Source: JBIYSM02 sp044759095 | GTDB lineage: Bacteria; Bacillota; Bacilli; Brevibacillales; Brevibacillaceae | Assembly: GCF_044759095.2 (NCBI RefSeq) | Contig: NZ_JBIYSM020000035.1 | Span: 1-49,712 of the forward strand | Direction of reading: 5' to 3' | Length of the DNA stretch: 49,712 nt | Part shown: positions 33,171 to 40,370 of the stretch, piece by piece | Position numbering within the stretch: the first letter of the stretch is position 1 | How the letters are laid out: every line of letters starts with the position of its first letter | Notes under the pieces: generated by a model | Told to the model about the DNA's origin: nothing | The model's input: the letters and a program-made list of their open reading frames with translations, nothing else | Database searches by the model: none | Program-made: the position numbers and the translations under genes

Positions 33171-33208
33171 AAAAAAACCTCTCTTTCCTACCGGAAAGAG
33201 AGGTTTCA
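33171..33208 (-). terminator. Intrinsic terminator of the 50-aa gene
   Basis: AACCTCTCTTTCC / GGAAAGAGAGGTT hairpin with a TACC loop; seven bases of U-run on the minus strand (TTTTTTTGG). The nearest upstream minus-strand gene is the small one at 33250–33402. Confidence 0.85.
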
Positions 33209-33249
33209 TTCGCTTGAGCAGCGGGGGGAGATTCACCGCCGGTTTTCAC

Positions 33250-33402
33250 TTACACATCCTGCCATGGGATTGGGCGAGCCGCAGGAATGGGGTACTGCTC
33301 GTCCTGATTCCCCGCTCCCGCTCTGGCTTTTTCAATCGACCCGACAGGCAGCGTGTTTTCCACTTCATAGATTGCATCCGCTCTGTCCTTTTGTTCAGGC
33401 AT
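33250..33402 (-). CDS. Small 50-aa protein of unknown function
   Basis: 50 aa, beginning MPEQKDRADAIYEVENTLPVG and ending in ARPIPWQDV. The first 20 residues are charged and the tail is Pro-rich; no membrane segment, cysteines or signal peptide. A strong ribosome site GAGGTGA lies seven bases before the ATG, and a strong terminator follows; both argue that it is a real gene. It follows inhA, separated by the inhA terminator. Family not recognised. Confidence 0.65.
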   Translation of the reverse strand: MPEQKDRADAIYEVENTLPVGSIEKARAGAGNQDEQYPIPAARPIPWQDV

Positions 33403-33469
33403 TCCGGGTCACCTCCTCACTCTCCTATGATGTGTTCTTGATCCAAAGGACATGCACGGCACATAGGGA

Positions 33470-33498
33470 AAGGCCTCCCTTTTTTGGAGGGAGGCCTT
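33470..33498 (-). terminator. Terminator hairpin of inhA
   Basis: AAGGCCTCCC (33470–33479) pairs with GGGAGGCCTT (33489–33498). The following minus-strand sequence TTTCCC is only a short U-run. It starts 5 bp past the inhA stop. Confidence 0.7.
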
Positions 33499-33503
33499 CT
33501 TCA

Positions 33504-35777
33504 TTAATCGCGTTTGGAGAACTCAATGGTAGCGTCAGTGTAGTTTTTGCCTACTTTTTTCAGCTTGAATTGCAGACCGAGCTGTGGAAGCACTTTTCCG
33601 ATTTCCGGCACCTCCGGCAAGGAGTAGTCATTCCCGTCGTAGAATACACTTACACCTTTCAACGGCCCGTAATCCATGGTCCCAAAGATGTAATCCAATT
33701 TGATACCGGAAGTCTTGTCAAAGCTGAAAGCGGCGTCGTTTACTTGATAACGGTCACCGGCAATCTTCGCTTCGTTCCCCTCGTCGTTGTCCCAATAGTG
33801 TACGCGTTGATGTGCATCGACCACTCCGAGCATACCGTAGCCGGGATGCTCACCCGTGTGGTTGTCTGCAGTCTTGCCGTAGCGGCCGTCATAGTACCAA
33901 ACCACCATGCCGCGATCGTACGCGAAGAACGTGTCGTTGCGGCGGTAATGCTCCAGACCTTTGTCAACACCTTCATAGGAACGAAGCTCAACCAGGTAAT
34001 AGGCGTCAAACAGCTTGCCTTCACCATCGAAGTGAATGAATCCATCCAGTTCAAACTTCGGCGTCCCTTCGCCGTCATCACTGAAAATGGTTTCACCGTC
34101 TGCGATCACTTCAAAGTTGTCCAGATAGAAACCTGGGAGTGCCAGACCGCCGTCAGTCACGTAGTTGAATTCTACTTGAATCTTCTTGCCGACAAATTCA
34201 TTCAGGCTGATCTCTTCTTTTTCCCAACCGTCTGTCTCGTCATCCCACACTTGTACTTCTTTCCTGTCACCGGTCTCGGCATCGATCACGTTGACATAGA
34301 GGTAGTCGTAGCCGGTTTCGATCTTTCTCCAGGAATCAAACTCCATCGAAGCGCTCGATGCTCCTGTCAGATCGATAATCTCAGAGACCATCTTGGTATT
34401 CAGATCGTCCCCTTCATCGGAGAAGTACGAATAGTCGCCGTCCTTCGGTTGAATCGGCGGCTCTTTTTCCACCTGCGGCATGTTGATTTTTACCACTTTG
34501 TTGTATTTGGAAATACTGGATGCATCACTGATCGTAACGGACTTTTTCCGTTTGTCCAGGTCTTCGTGGTCAATCACCACAGGCTTGATCCAGTTGCCAC
34601 CGTACATTTCCTGCAGCATCAGCTTGGACCACGGATCGAATCCTGTCGGTTCTGTACCGAGGATTTTACCATTCCAGCTTCCGGAAGACATCACCGACCA
34701 TGAACCAACGGGAGAGCCTTTACCGCTGCCGATCGTGTCGTACAAGTCCGGAAGTCCCAGGTTGTGTCCGTATTCATGGACGAATACGCCTGACGCCCCA
34801 TCCTCCGGTTGAATCATGTAATCATACGCTTTCAGACTGGTACCCGGAATCTCAACGGGCCTTCCGATTGTCCAGCGGTGGGACCAGATTGCGTCGTCAT
34901 CCTCGCCCGTCTCTTCACCCACTCCGGAGTGCACGATCATCAGGTTGTCCAGCAGGCCGTCCGGTTCCATCAAATTGCCGTCGCCGTCGATATCGTATGG
35001 ATCCCGTTGGTCGTACTCGTCTTCCTTGCCCTGAATGGCTTCCCCGACCGCTTCCAGCGTTTCTTTTACCAGTTCACGAGGATGTGCGTCGTTGCCGTAT
35101 TCGTCGTTTCCGCCGTAATACTTGTGATCGTTCTCCGCTTGCAACCAAGGCGTGACTACACCGTCTACCGTCCAGGTGTAACCGGACTGCTCATAGTAGT
35201 ATTTGGCCATGGTCGTCATCGAAGTGCCTTCCGGCGTCTTGTATCCTTTTCGGTTAAACAGCATGTTTTCGTAATGCTTTTGGTTAAAATCTTTCGTCCA
35301 CACCGAGTCGTTCGCCTTCGGAAGTTCGTTGTGCTCCTTGTCGGAGAACTCGATCAAGGCTACGACGATATTGTCTGTATGCAACCTTTTGCTGCTGCGA
35401 AGTTGTTTCTCGTCCTTCAACTTCGAAACTTCTCTGGAGGTTTTTTGCAATGCCGATTGCTGATTCTTGAACGCCTTCTGACCGAATGAGGTGGACTGGT
35501 CGATGCCGTGAGGAACATGACGATCCTCAAGGAACTCTTTGACCGCCTCTTCAATCTCGTCAGGATCAGCGTTCTTGTCGATCTTTCCACGATCCTTCAA
35601 CGCGTTTACCAACCGATCATAGTTGATGGTTGCCAAATCGACGTGCTGTTCATGCTTGTCCTCTTTCGATTTGGATTTTGCCGCACCCGCATCAGGCTGA
35701 GCGAAGAGAGGAGTCGCGACCAATGCCGTAGAAAACAAGATGGATAATAGCTTGCGAGACTTCTTCAAATGATTCAC
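33504..35777 (-). CDS. inhA: Immune inhibitor A, M6-family metalloprotease
   Basis: 757 aa secreted zinc protease. Signal peptide ends around LFAQPDAG. An acidic/basic propeptide-like segment runs to ~130. The catalytic site HEYGHNLGLPDLYD places zinc ligands at H334 and H338, the general base at E335 and D344 as third ligand. Asp-rich calcium-like segments (DIDGDGNL) and a C-terminal beta-rich domain follow (IETGYDYLYVNV, GFYLDNFEV). Family members of B. cereus and B. thuringiensis cleave host antibacterial peptides; here the role is probably protein scavenging. Monocistronic. Confidence 0.94.
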   Translation of the reverse strand: MNHLKKSRKLLSILFSTALVATPLFAQPDAGAAKSKSKEDKHEQHVDLATINYDRLVNALKDRGKIDKNADPDEIEEAVKEFLEDRHVPHGIDQSTSFGQKAFKNQQSALQKTSREVSKLKDEKQLRSSKRLHTDNIVVALIEFSDKEHNELPKANDSVWTKDFNQKHYENMLFNRKGYKTPEGTSMTTMAKYYYEQSGYTWTVDGVVTPWLQAENDHKYYGGNDEYGNDAHPRELVKETLEAVGEAIQGKEDEYDQRDPYDIDGDGNLMEPDGLLDNLMIVHSGVGEETGEDDDAIWSHRWTIGRPVEIPGTSLKAYDYMIQPEDGASGVFVHEYGHNLGLPDLYDTIGSGKGSPVGSWSVMSSGSWNGKILGTEPTGFDPWSKLMLQEMYGGNWIKPVVIDHEDLDKRKKSVTISDASSISKYNKVVKINMPQVEKEPPIQPKDGDYSYFSDEGDDLNTKMVSEIIDLTGASSASMEFDSWRKIETGYDYLYVNVIDAETGDRKEVQVWDDETDGWEKEEISLNEFVGKKIQVEFNYVTDGGLALPGFYLDNFEVIADGETIFSDDGEGTPKFELDGFIHFDGEGKLFDAYYLVELRSYEGVDKGLEHYRRNDTFFAYDRGMVVWYYDGRYGKTADNHTGEHPGYGMLGVVDAHQRVHYWDNDEGNEAKIAGDRYQVNDAAFSFDKTSGIKLDYIFGTMDYGPLKGVSVFYDGNDYSLPEVPEIGKVLPQLGLQFKLKKVGKNYTDATIEFSKRD

Positions 35778-35905
35778 CTCTTCTTGTTTTTATCGTCGGA
35801 AAATTACGAAGAGTCGCCTAATCCAACTATTTCTAATTATGACATTATATTTCATATAAACACAAATAAACTTTTTCGACAAAAAATACCTTATTATAAA
35901 AATGA

Positions 35906-35942
35906 AAAAACCTCCCTCTCTTCACCAGAGAAGAAAGGAAGG
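35906..35942 (-). terminator. Intrinsic terminator of cysK
   Basis: CCTCCCTCTCTT / AAGAAAGGAAGG hairpin (35911–35942, with imperfect pairs) preceded by AAAAAA, giving a U6 run on the minus strand. It ends 6 bp short of the cysK stop. Confidence 0.8.
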
Positions 35943-35948
35943 CCGCGA

Positions 35949-36863
35949 TTAGAAAAAGTTCATGCTCAGATAACGCTCCCCGGTATCAGGAGCAATACAA
36001 ACCACTCTTTTTCCCGAACCCATGCGCTCGGCAACCATGATGGCCGCAAATACAGCAGCTCCGGCCGAAGGTCCTGCCAAAATCCCTTCCAACGTAGCCA
36101 GCCTTTTCATGGTCTCGATCGCTTCCTCATCCGCGATTTGCACGATCTCATCATAAATGTTTGTATTGAGGATTTTCGGAATAAACCCGGGGCTTGTTCC
36201 CACCAGCTTGTGCGGACCTGGTTTTCCGCCTGACAGTACCGGAGAGCCCTTTGGCTCAACAACCGCGATAAACAGTTCAGGCAGCTTCTCCCGCAGCGTC
36301 TCACCCGTTCCTGTAATCGTTCCCCCCGTACCCGCTGTCGCGATAAAAGCATCCAGTCGCCCTTCCATTTGCTCGTAGATTTCTACTGCGGTTGTCGTGC
36401 GATGGATGTCCGGATTGGCTTTGTTTTCGAACTGATGCGGAATAAAGCTTCGCGGGATCTGCTTTTGCAATTCCAGTGCTTTTGCGATCGCGCCCGGCAT
36501 CCGTTGTTCGCTCGGAGTCAGCACCACTTCGGCGCCGTACGCTTTTAACAGGTTGATCCGCTCTTTTGACATATTGTCAGGCATTACGAGAATCGCCCGG
36601 TAGCCCTTGGCTGCAGCATTCATCGCCAATCCGATTCCCGTATTTCCGCTCGTCGGTTCGATGATGGTGTCACCCGGTTGAATCAGTCCTTCCGCCTCTG
36701 CGGTGGCAATCAAATTAGAGGCTGCACGATCCTTTACACTGCCGGAGGGATTGTACTTCTCCAGCTTGACAAAGACATCTGCCGCTCCTTTCGGGACCAT
36801 CCGGTTTAGACGGACCATGGGAGTGTTCCCGATCAGTTCGGTGATATTTTGATAGACGCTCAT
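35949..36863 (-). CDS. cysK: Cysteine synthase A (O-acetylserine sulfhydrylase)
   Basis: 304 aa from the ATG at 36863, with GGAGG upstream. PLP enzyme making cysteine from O-acetylserine and sulfide. ITELIGNTPMVRLNR at the N-terminus; PLP lysine in PSGSVKDRAA; substrate loop EPTSGNTGIG; phosphate-binding ATAGTGGTITG; and GPSAGAA. Own promoter region with a palindrome (36896–36913). Confidence 0.95.
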   Translation of the reverse strand: MSVYQNITELIGNTPMVRLNRMVPKGAADVFVKLEKYNPSGSVKDRAASNLIATAEAEGLIQPGDTIIEPTSGNTGIGLAMNAAAKGYRAILVMPDNMSKERINLLKAYGAEVVLTPSEQRMPGAIAKALELQKQIPRSFIPHQFENKANPDIHRTTTAVEIYEQMEGRLDAFIATAGTGGTITGTGETLREKLPELFIAVVEPKGSPVLSGGKPGPHKLVGTSPGFIPKILNTNIYDEIVQIADEEAIETMKRLATLEGILAGPSAGAAVFAAIMVAERMGSGKRVVCIAPDTGERYLSMNFF

Positions 36864-36895
36864 AGCGACCTCCTGCCCTGCATTTATCCCTAGTA

Positions 36896-36913
36896 ATAGT
36901 ATAAGAATACTAT
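36896..36913. promoter_or_regulatory. Candidate operator upstream of cysK
   Basis: Perfect palindrome ATAGTAT-AAGA-ATACTAT, 33 bp before the cysK start and next to AT-rich promoter-like sequence. Cysteine genes of Bacillus are controlled by CymR at AT-rich dyads; a relation to CymR is inference. Confidence 0.45.
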
Positions 36914-36926
36914 ATATTATGGGCAA

Positions 36927-36971
36927 AAAAAATCCTCCCTTCCATTCGCAAGGGAAGAAAAGGGAGGGTTG
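36927..36971 (-). terminator. Intrinsic terminator of gerE
   Basis: Stem AATCCTCCCTTCC / GGGAAGAAAAGGGAGGGTT with GC-rich core, with eight A at the left edge giving a long U-run on the minus strand, 12 bp past the gerE stop. Confidence 0.85.
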
Positions 36972-36983
36972 GGTGGGCTGGGT

Positions 36984-37214
36984 TCAAATCTCTAACTCAC
37001 CAAGTCGAACGAGTTCGACTACTGCTTGAGACCGACCTTTAACACCTAATTTTTGCATGACATTGCTGATGTGATTGCGCACAGTTTTTTCGCTGATGAA
37101 GAGTTGTCCAGCAATCTCTTTGGTTGTCTTATCTTGGACCAGGAGTTCAAACACTTCTCTTTCGCGGTTCGTTAACAACGGCTTGGTTTGGTCGCTACCC
37201 TTCAATCGTGCCAC
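36984..37214 (-). CDS. gerE: Spore development transcription factor GerE
   Basis: 76 aa, essentially one LuxR-type helix-turn-helix (LLTNREREVFELLVQDKTTKE, recognition helix around SEKTVRNHISN). GerE is the last mother-cell regulator of sporulation, modulating sigma-K-dependent coat genes. Length matches B. subtilis GerE. A sigma-K-type promoter precedes it. Confidence 0.95.
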   Translation of the reverse strand: MARLKGSDQTKPLLTNREREVFELLVQDKTTKEIAGQLFISEKTVRNHISNVMQKLGVKGRSQAVVELVRLGELEI

Positions 37215-37264
37215 CCCTCCTTGTGGGCTCTACAGGAACAAGGTTGAGGGATTTACAGTCACCT

Positions 37265-37293
37265 TATCCTATGTAGGGGGGTGGGTGATGGTG
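37265..37293 (-). promoter_or_regulatory. Candidate sigma-K promoter of gerE
   Basis: Minus strand: CACC (complement of 37290–37293), 16-bp spacer measured from ACC, CATAGGATA (complement of 37265–37273). This matches the sigma-K pattern AC-N16-CATAnnnTA. gerE of B. subtilis is transcribed by sigma-K. The site is 51 bp ahead of the start. Confidence 0.65.
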
Positions 37294-37369
37294 CCGGAAT
37301 TTAAGGGATTTTAGGCTTTTGCCTTACATCCTATTCAGAAATTGGGCAATGGGTTCCACCGCACCCCGA

Positions 37370-38293
37370 TCAAATAAACGGAGCACGGTGGTAGGTATGC
37401 TGGAATCGGTCGCGCAGCCCTTTCGCAAGCAGGGTAAAGGAGCTGATGGCGAAAATAAAGGCTGCGAGCGGCGTCATGTAAATCCAGGTGTGGGCGCTGT
37501 AGATGAAGCCGCGATACGATCCCAAAAGCCCGGCCCACTCGTGGGTAATGGAATGATAGATGACCGGATCCGTGGTCATCTTGGTGCCGCCGACAAACAA
37601 ATTGAACATCCCCAAAAGACCCATCAAAGTCATAACGGCGATGATCTCCATGACAAAAATCACGGCGATCTGTTCCTTCAGATGAGGCAGAATGTGGCGG
37701 AAGATGAGCTGGCTGCGTCCCGCTCCGAGAGAGGTAGCCGCCAGAACGTACTGCATTTCCTTGATCTGCTCCGTTTTCTGACGAATGGAAGAGACGACGC
37801 TGGGAATACCGAGAAGCGTCACCAGTGAAATGAAAATCGTCACCAACGCCGCCGTTGACAGTTCCGAGTTGATATTGATTCCAATCAGGAGGAAATAAAC
37901 CGGAATAAAAATCGGAATATAGCTCCAGGCGTTTTCGATAGAGATCCACCAACGCTGCTGCCTCTCCTGCATGCCAATGTACAGTCCGATCAAGGTACCT
38001 GCCACAACCCGCAGGAACGCAACGGCCATGGTCACGAATACGGTGTAGCGCGCGCCGTGCAGCAGCAGCGTGAACAGATCATAACCCCACTTGTCGGTTC
38101 CGAACAGATGATCCTCGGATGGAGGCAGCGGAGGTGAAATGATCACGGTTTTGCCGTTCACCGTTTCATTGCGCAGCTTTTCCTGAAAATCAACCTCATA
38201 CGGGGCTACATACGGTCCCAATATTCCCAAACCTATGAGAAACAGCACCAGGATCGAGCCGATCCACAACGATATGTTCATCCGACTTCGCAT
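37370..38293 (-). CDS. ABC transporter permease, OppC/DppC type
   Basis: 307 aa from the ATG at 38293 (GAGAGAGG upstream). One N-terminal membrane segment, an extracytoplasmic loop with the typical HLFGTDKWGYDLFT signature of OppC-type permeases, then about five more segments. The ATPase-contact (EAA) loop reads AATSLGAGRSQLIFRHILPHL. Partner of the OppB-like gene 40 bp upstream. No ATPase or binding-protein gene is adjacent. Confidence 0.85.
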   Translation of the reverse strand: MRSRMNISLWIGSILVLFLIGLGILGPYVAPYEVDFQEKLRNETVNGKTVIISPPLPPSEDHLFGTDKWGYDLFTLLLHGARYTVFVTMAVAFLRVVAGTLIGLYIGMQERQQRWWISIENAWSYIPIFIPVYFLLIGININSELSTAALVTIFISLVTLLGIPSVVSSIRQKTEQIKEMQYVLAATSLGAGRSQLIFRHILPHLKEQIAVIFVMEIIAVMTLMGLLGMFNLFVGGTKMTTDPVIYHSITHEWAGLLGSYRGFIYSAHTWIYMTPLAAFIFAISSFTLLAKGLRDRFQHTYHRAPFI

Positions 38294-38333
38294 AGAAAAA
38301 CCTCTCTCCATTGTTGATCGTCTATTCGGAATA

Positions 38334-39200
38334 TTATTTGTACACCACGACGCGTTCGAACAGATACAGAATGCCTCGAATCAGCAGATAGACGAGAATC
38401 GACAGAATGATGATTCCCATCAGGCCCATGACGGCCGCGTTGAACTGGTAAGGGCTATATTTGCTGAAGATAAAGCGCGTCAACCCGACTACATTTAACG
38501 AATACTCCACGATAAAAAGGTTGGCCACCGTGATGGCAATTGCTTTTTTCAAATCGGCCAGCAAAAACGGCAGGATGTTTTTGTACACGTGATGAACAAG
38601 TACGTGCCAAATGCCCATCCCTTTGGCCAATGCGGTTTTGATGTAGTCCTCTCCGCCGATTTCAGCGTATTTGAGGCTCACGACTTTCAGGAGAAAAATG
38701 GTGGGGCCAATCGCCAAAACCGCCATCGGGAACCAGTTATTCGAGGCGTCGCTCGTCGGAGAAAGGGTAATGATACGGATATCCGTCCACTTGTAAAAGT
38801 TGACGGCGGCTAAAATGGAAAAAAGAATGAGGATAAAGTCCGGTATGGTGGAGAGGATGTCCAAGACGCGCTGAAAGTGACGGACAGCCCCGAAGCGTTG
38901 CAAAAACAGTCCAAACAACAAAGCGGCCACCACAGCGATGAAAACGCTAAAGAACAGCAGTTCAAACGAATTCTGGGCAAACGGCAGAATGTCGTTGGCA
39001 ATTTCTCTTTCGGTCTCGCCGACATAGTAAACGCCAAGCGAGCCGCCTGCGATTTTTTCAATCAGGTAAACCGTTCGGCTGACCACTCTCTCCGGTTCAA
39101 ATACGACCTCTTCTTTTACGGTGTACAGCATCAGCGGCCCGCCGCACACGACGATGACCAGAAAAAAAATTCCCATTATTTGTTTGATGTATGTAAACAA
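38334..39200 (-). CDS. ABC transporter permease, OppB/DppB type
   Basis: 288 aa, six predicted membrane segments starting MGIFFLVIVVCGGPLMLY. The EAA loop is KTALAKGMGIWHVLVHHVYKN. Shorter and more diverged than standard OppB (~305–315 aa). It forms a pair with the OppC-like gene. The pair must use an ATPase and a solute-binding protein encoded elsewhere, or has another role. Confidence 0.8.
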   Translation of the reverse strand: MFTYIKQIMGIFFLVIVVCGGPLMLYTVKEEVVFEPERVVSRTVYLIEKIAGGSLGVYYVGETEREIANDILPFAQNSFELLFFSVFIAVVAALLFGLFLQRFGAVRHFQRVLDILSTIPDFILILFSILAAVNFYKWTDIRIITLSPTSDASNNWFPMAVLAIGPTIFLLKVVSLKYAEIGGEDYIKTALAKGMGIWHVLVHHVYKNILPFLLADLKKAIAITVANLFIVEYSLNVVGLTRFIFSKYSPYQFNAAVMGLMGIIILSILVYLLIRGILYLFERVVVYK

Positions 39201-39325
39201 ATGATACCCCCCTTACTACTTCAAAAGATACACGATCTCGTAAAAGGCGACCACACGATAGAGAATATTTTATCATTTTTTATAATTCTATCATTTCTGC
39301 ATACGATTGCCATAATAAGAGGAAA

Positions 39326-39346
39326 CGCTCTGCTGCGAGCAGAGCG
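39326..39346 (-). terminator. Possible terminator of cheX
   Basis: CGCTCTGCT / AGCAGAGCG hairpin 12 bp past the cheX stop; the minus-strand tail TTTCCTCTTATT is only moderately U-rich. Confidence 0.6.
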
Positions 39347-39358
39347 ACGATCCCTTTG

Positions 39359-39820
39359 TTATTTGGCGACGATCACCTGGATTTCCATTCGTCCCATCTC
39401 GCTCAAATTGAGGGGGACGGAAAGAGCTTCGCTGCCTTTTGACGAAAACATTTCATAATTCTGAACTATTTCGGGCGGAGTAATGTCAATCGTCATGCCT
39501 TGATTGTACAACAACGTACTGGCGTTTCCTGAGATCATGTTGCCCAGTTCGGATATGGCGCTCTTCCCCATTTCATCCATCTCACTGACGGGAAATCCGC
39601 CCATCATGGCAGAGACGATTTTCAGGGCTACTTCATTGTGCAGTCCAAAGATCACGTCCCCTTCAAACTGGCCGGTCATGCCGATGCGAATCCATGTATG
39701 GTCGACGTGAAACGTGAGTTCTCTTTGCACGACCTCTCCCTGCGTAACAGACACATTGCAAAATTGCTGAATAACGGTGGACGCTGACTCCAAAAACGGA
39801 TTAATGTACTGGACTTTCAT
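39359..39820 (-). CDS. cheX: CheX-like chemotaxis phosphatase
   Basis: 153 aa from the ATG at 39820 (AAAGGAA upstream). CheC/CheX/FliY fold with the phosphatase signature SAISELGNMISGNA carrying the catalytic pair E91 and N94. Family members dephosphorylate CheY-P. No other chemotaxis gene lies nearby, so the partner is elsewhere. Transcription is in the same direction as the permeases but with a 158-bp gap and a hairpin. Confidence 0.85.
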   Translation of the reverse strand: MKVQYINPFLESASTVIQQFCNVSVTQGEVVQRELTFHVDHTWIRIGMTGQFEGDVIFGLHNEVALKIVSAMMGGFPVSEMDEMGKSAISELGNMISGNASTLLYNQGMTIDITPPEIVQNYEMFSSKGSEALSVPLNLSEMGRMEIQVIVAK

Positions 39821-39907
39821 CCGTAAACAGTTCCTTTCCCAGGTAATTGAGCCTTTTAGGCTCATTATAGTGTCGAAATTTGGAAGAAACAAGCACTTTA
39901 CAAAAAC

Positions 39908-40291
39908 TTATCGATCGTCAATAAAAGTGGGTACAACATTCGGGAACCATCGGGCAACATCTGCGTCTGTCCGCGCCGTGTAGATTCGGCAGCATGTGCG
40001 AAGGTCAAGCACTTTCACGCCGACTTCATGGCTGCTCAGCTGCCAAAGCGGATCAGGCAGGTTTTGAAAGGCAAAAACCGTGTCACCAAAGGCAAGGCAC
40101 TCACCCAAACAGCGATGCGCGGGATACGCGTGGCTCGCCTCCAGCAGGTGGACCGGCTCCAGACCGAATCGTTCCAGCAAGTGCTGCCGATCCTCCAGCT
40201 GATCCCCGCGCTTTCTTGATACGCCCCGCCGTGGCGACAGAATGGGGTACACCTGTAATACATATTCCCAGTTAATCCCGTGAAAAAACAT
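39908..40291 (-). CDS. Hypothetical protein
   Basis: 127 aa from the ATG at 40291, chosen because GGAGGG lies eight bases upstream; a longer frame to 40426 would overlap the subtilase and pass through its terminator. Begins MFFHGINWEYVLQVYP and ends in VVPTFIDDR; contains LSPRRGVSRKRGDQLEDRQHL. No signal peptide, membrane segment or recognised motif. It is preceded by the subtilase terminator, so it needs its own promoter or read-through. Confidence 0.55.
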   Translation of the reverse strand: MFFHGINWEYVLQVYPILSPRRGVSRKRGDQLEDRQHLLERFGLEPVHLLEASHAYPAHRCLGECLAFGDTVFAFQNLPDPLWQLSSHEVGVKVLDLRTCCRIYTARTDADVARWFPNVVPTFIDDR

Positions 40292-40334
40292 GGAAAATCC
40301 CTCCAAAATATCGAGCTGAGCGGGGCACGTATAA

Positions 40335-40358
40335 CAAAAAAGGATGCCATCGACATCC
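40335..40358 (-). terminator. Intrinsic terminator of the subtilase gene
   Basis: GGATG (40342–40346) pairs with CATCC (40354–40358); six U follow on the minus strand. It lies 13 bp past the stop. Confidence 0.7.
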
Positions 40359-40370
40359 TTCTCCATGTCT

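Noticed and set aside
33264..34703. Plus-strand frame (479 codons) opposite the end of inhA
   Set aside because: Shadow frame crossing the inhA terminator and the 50-aa gene.
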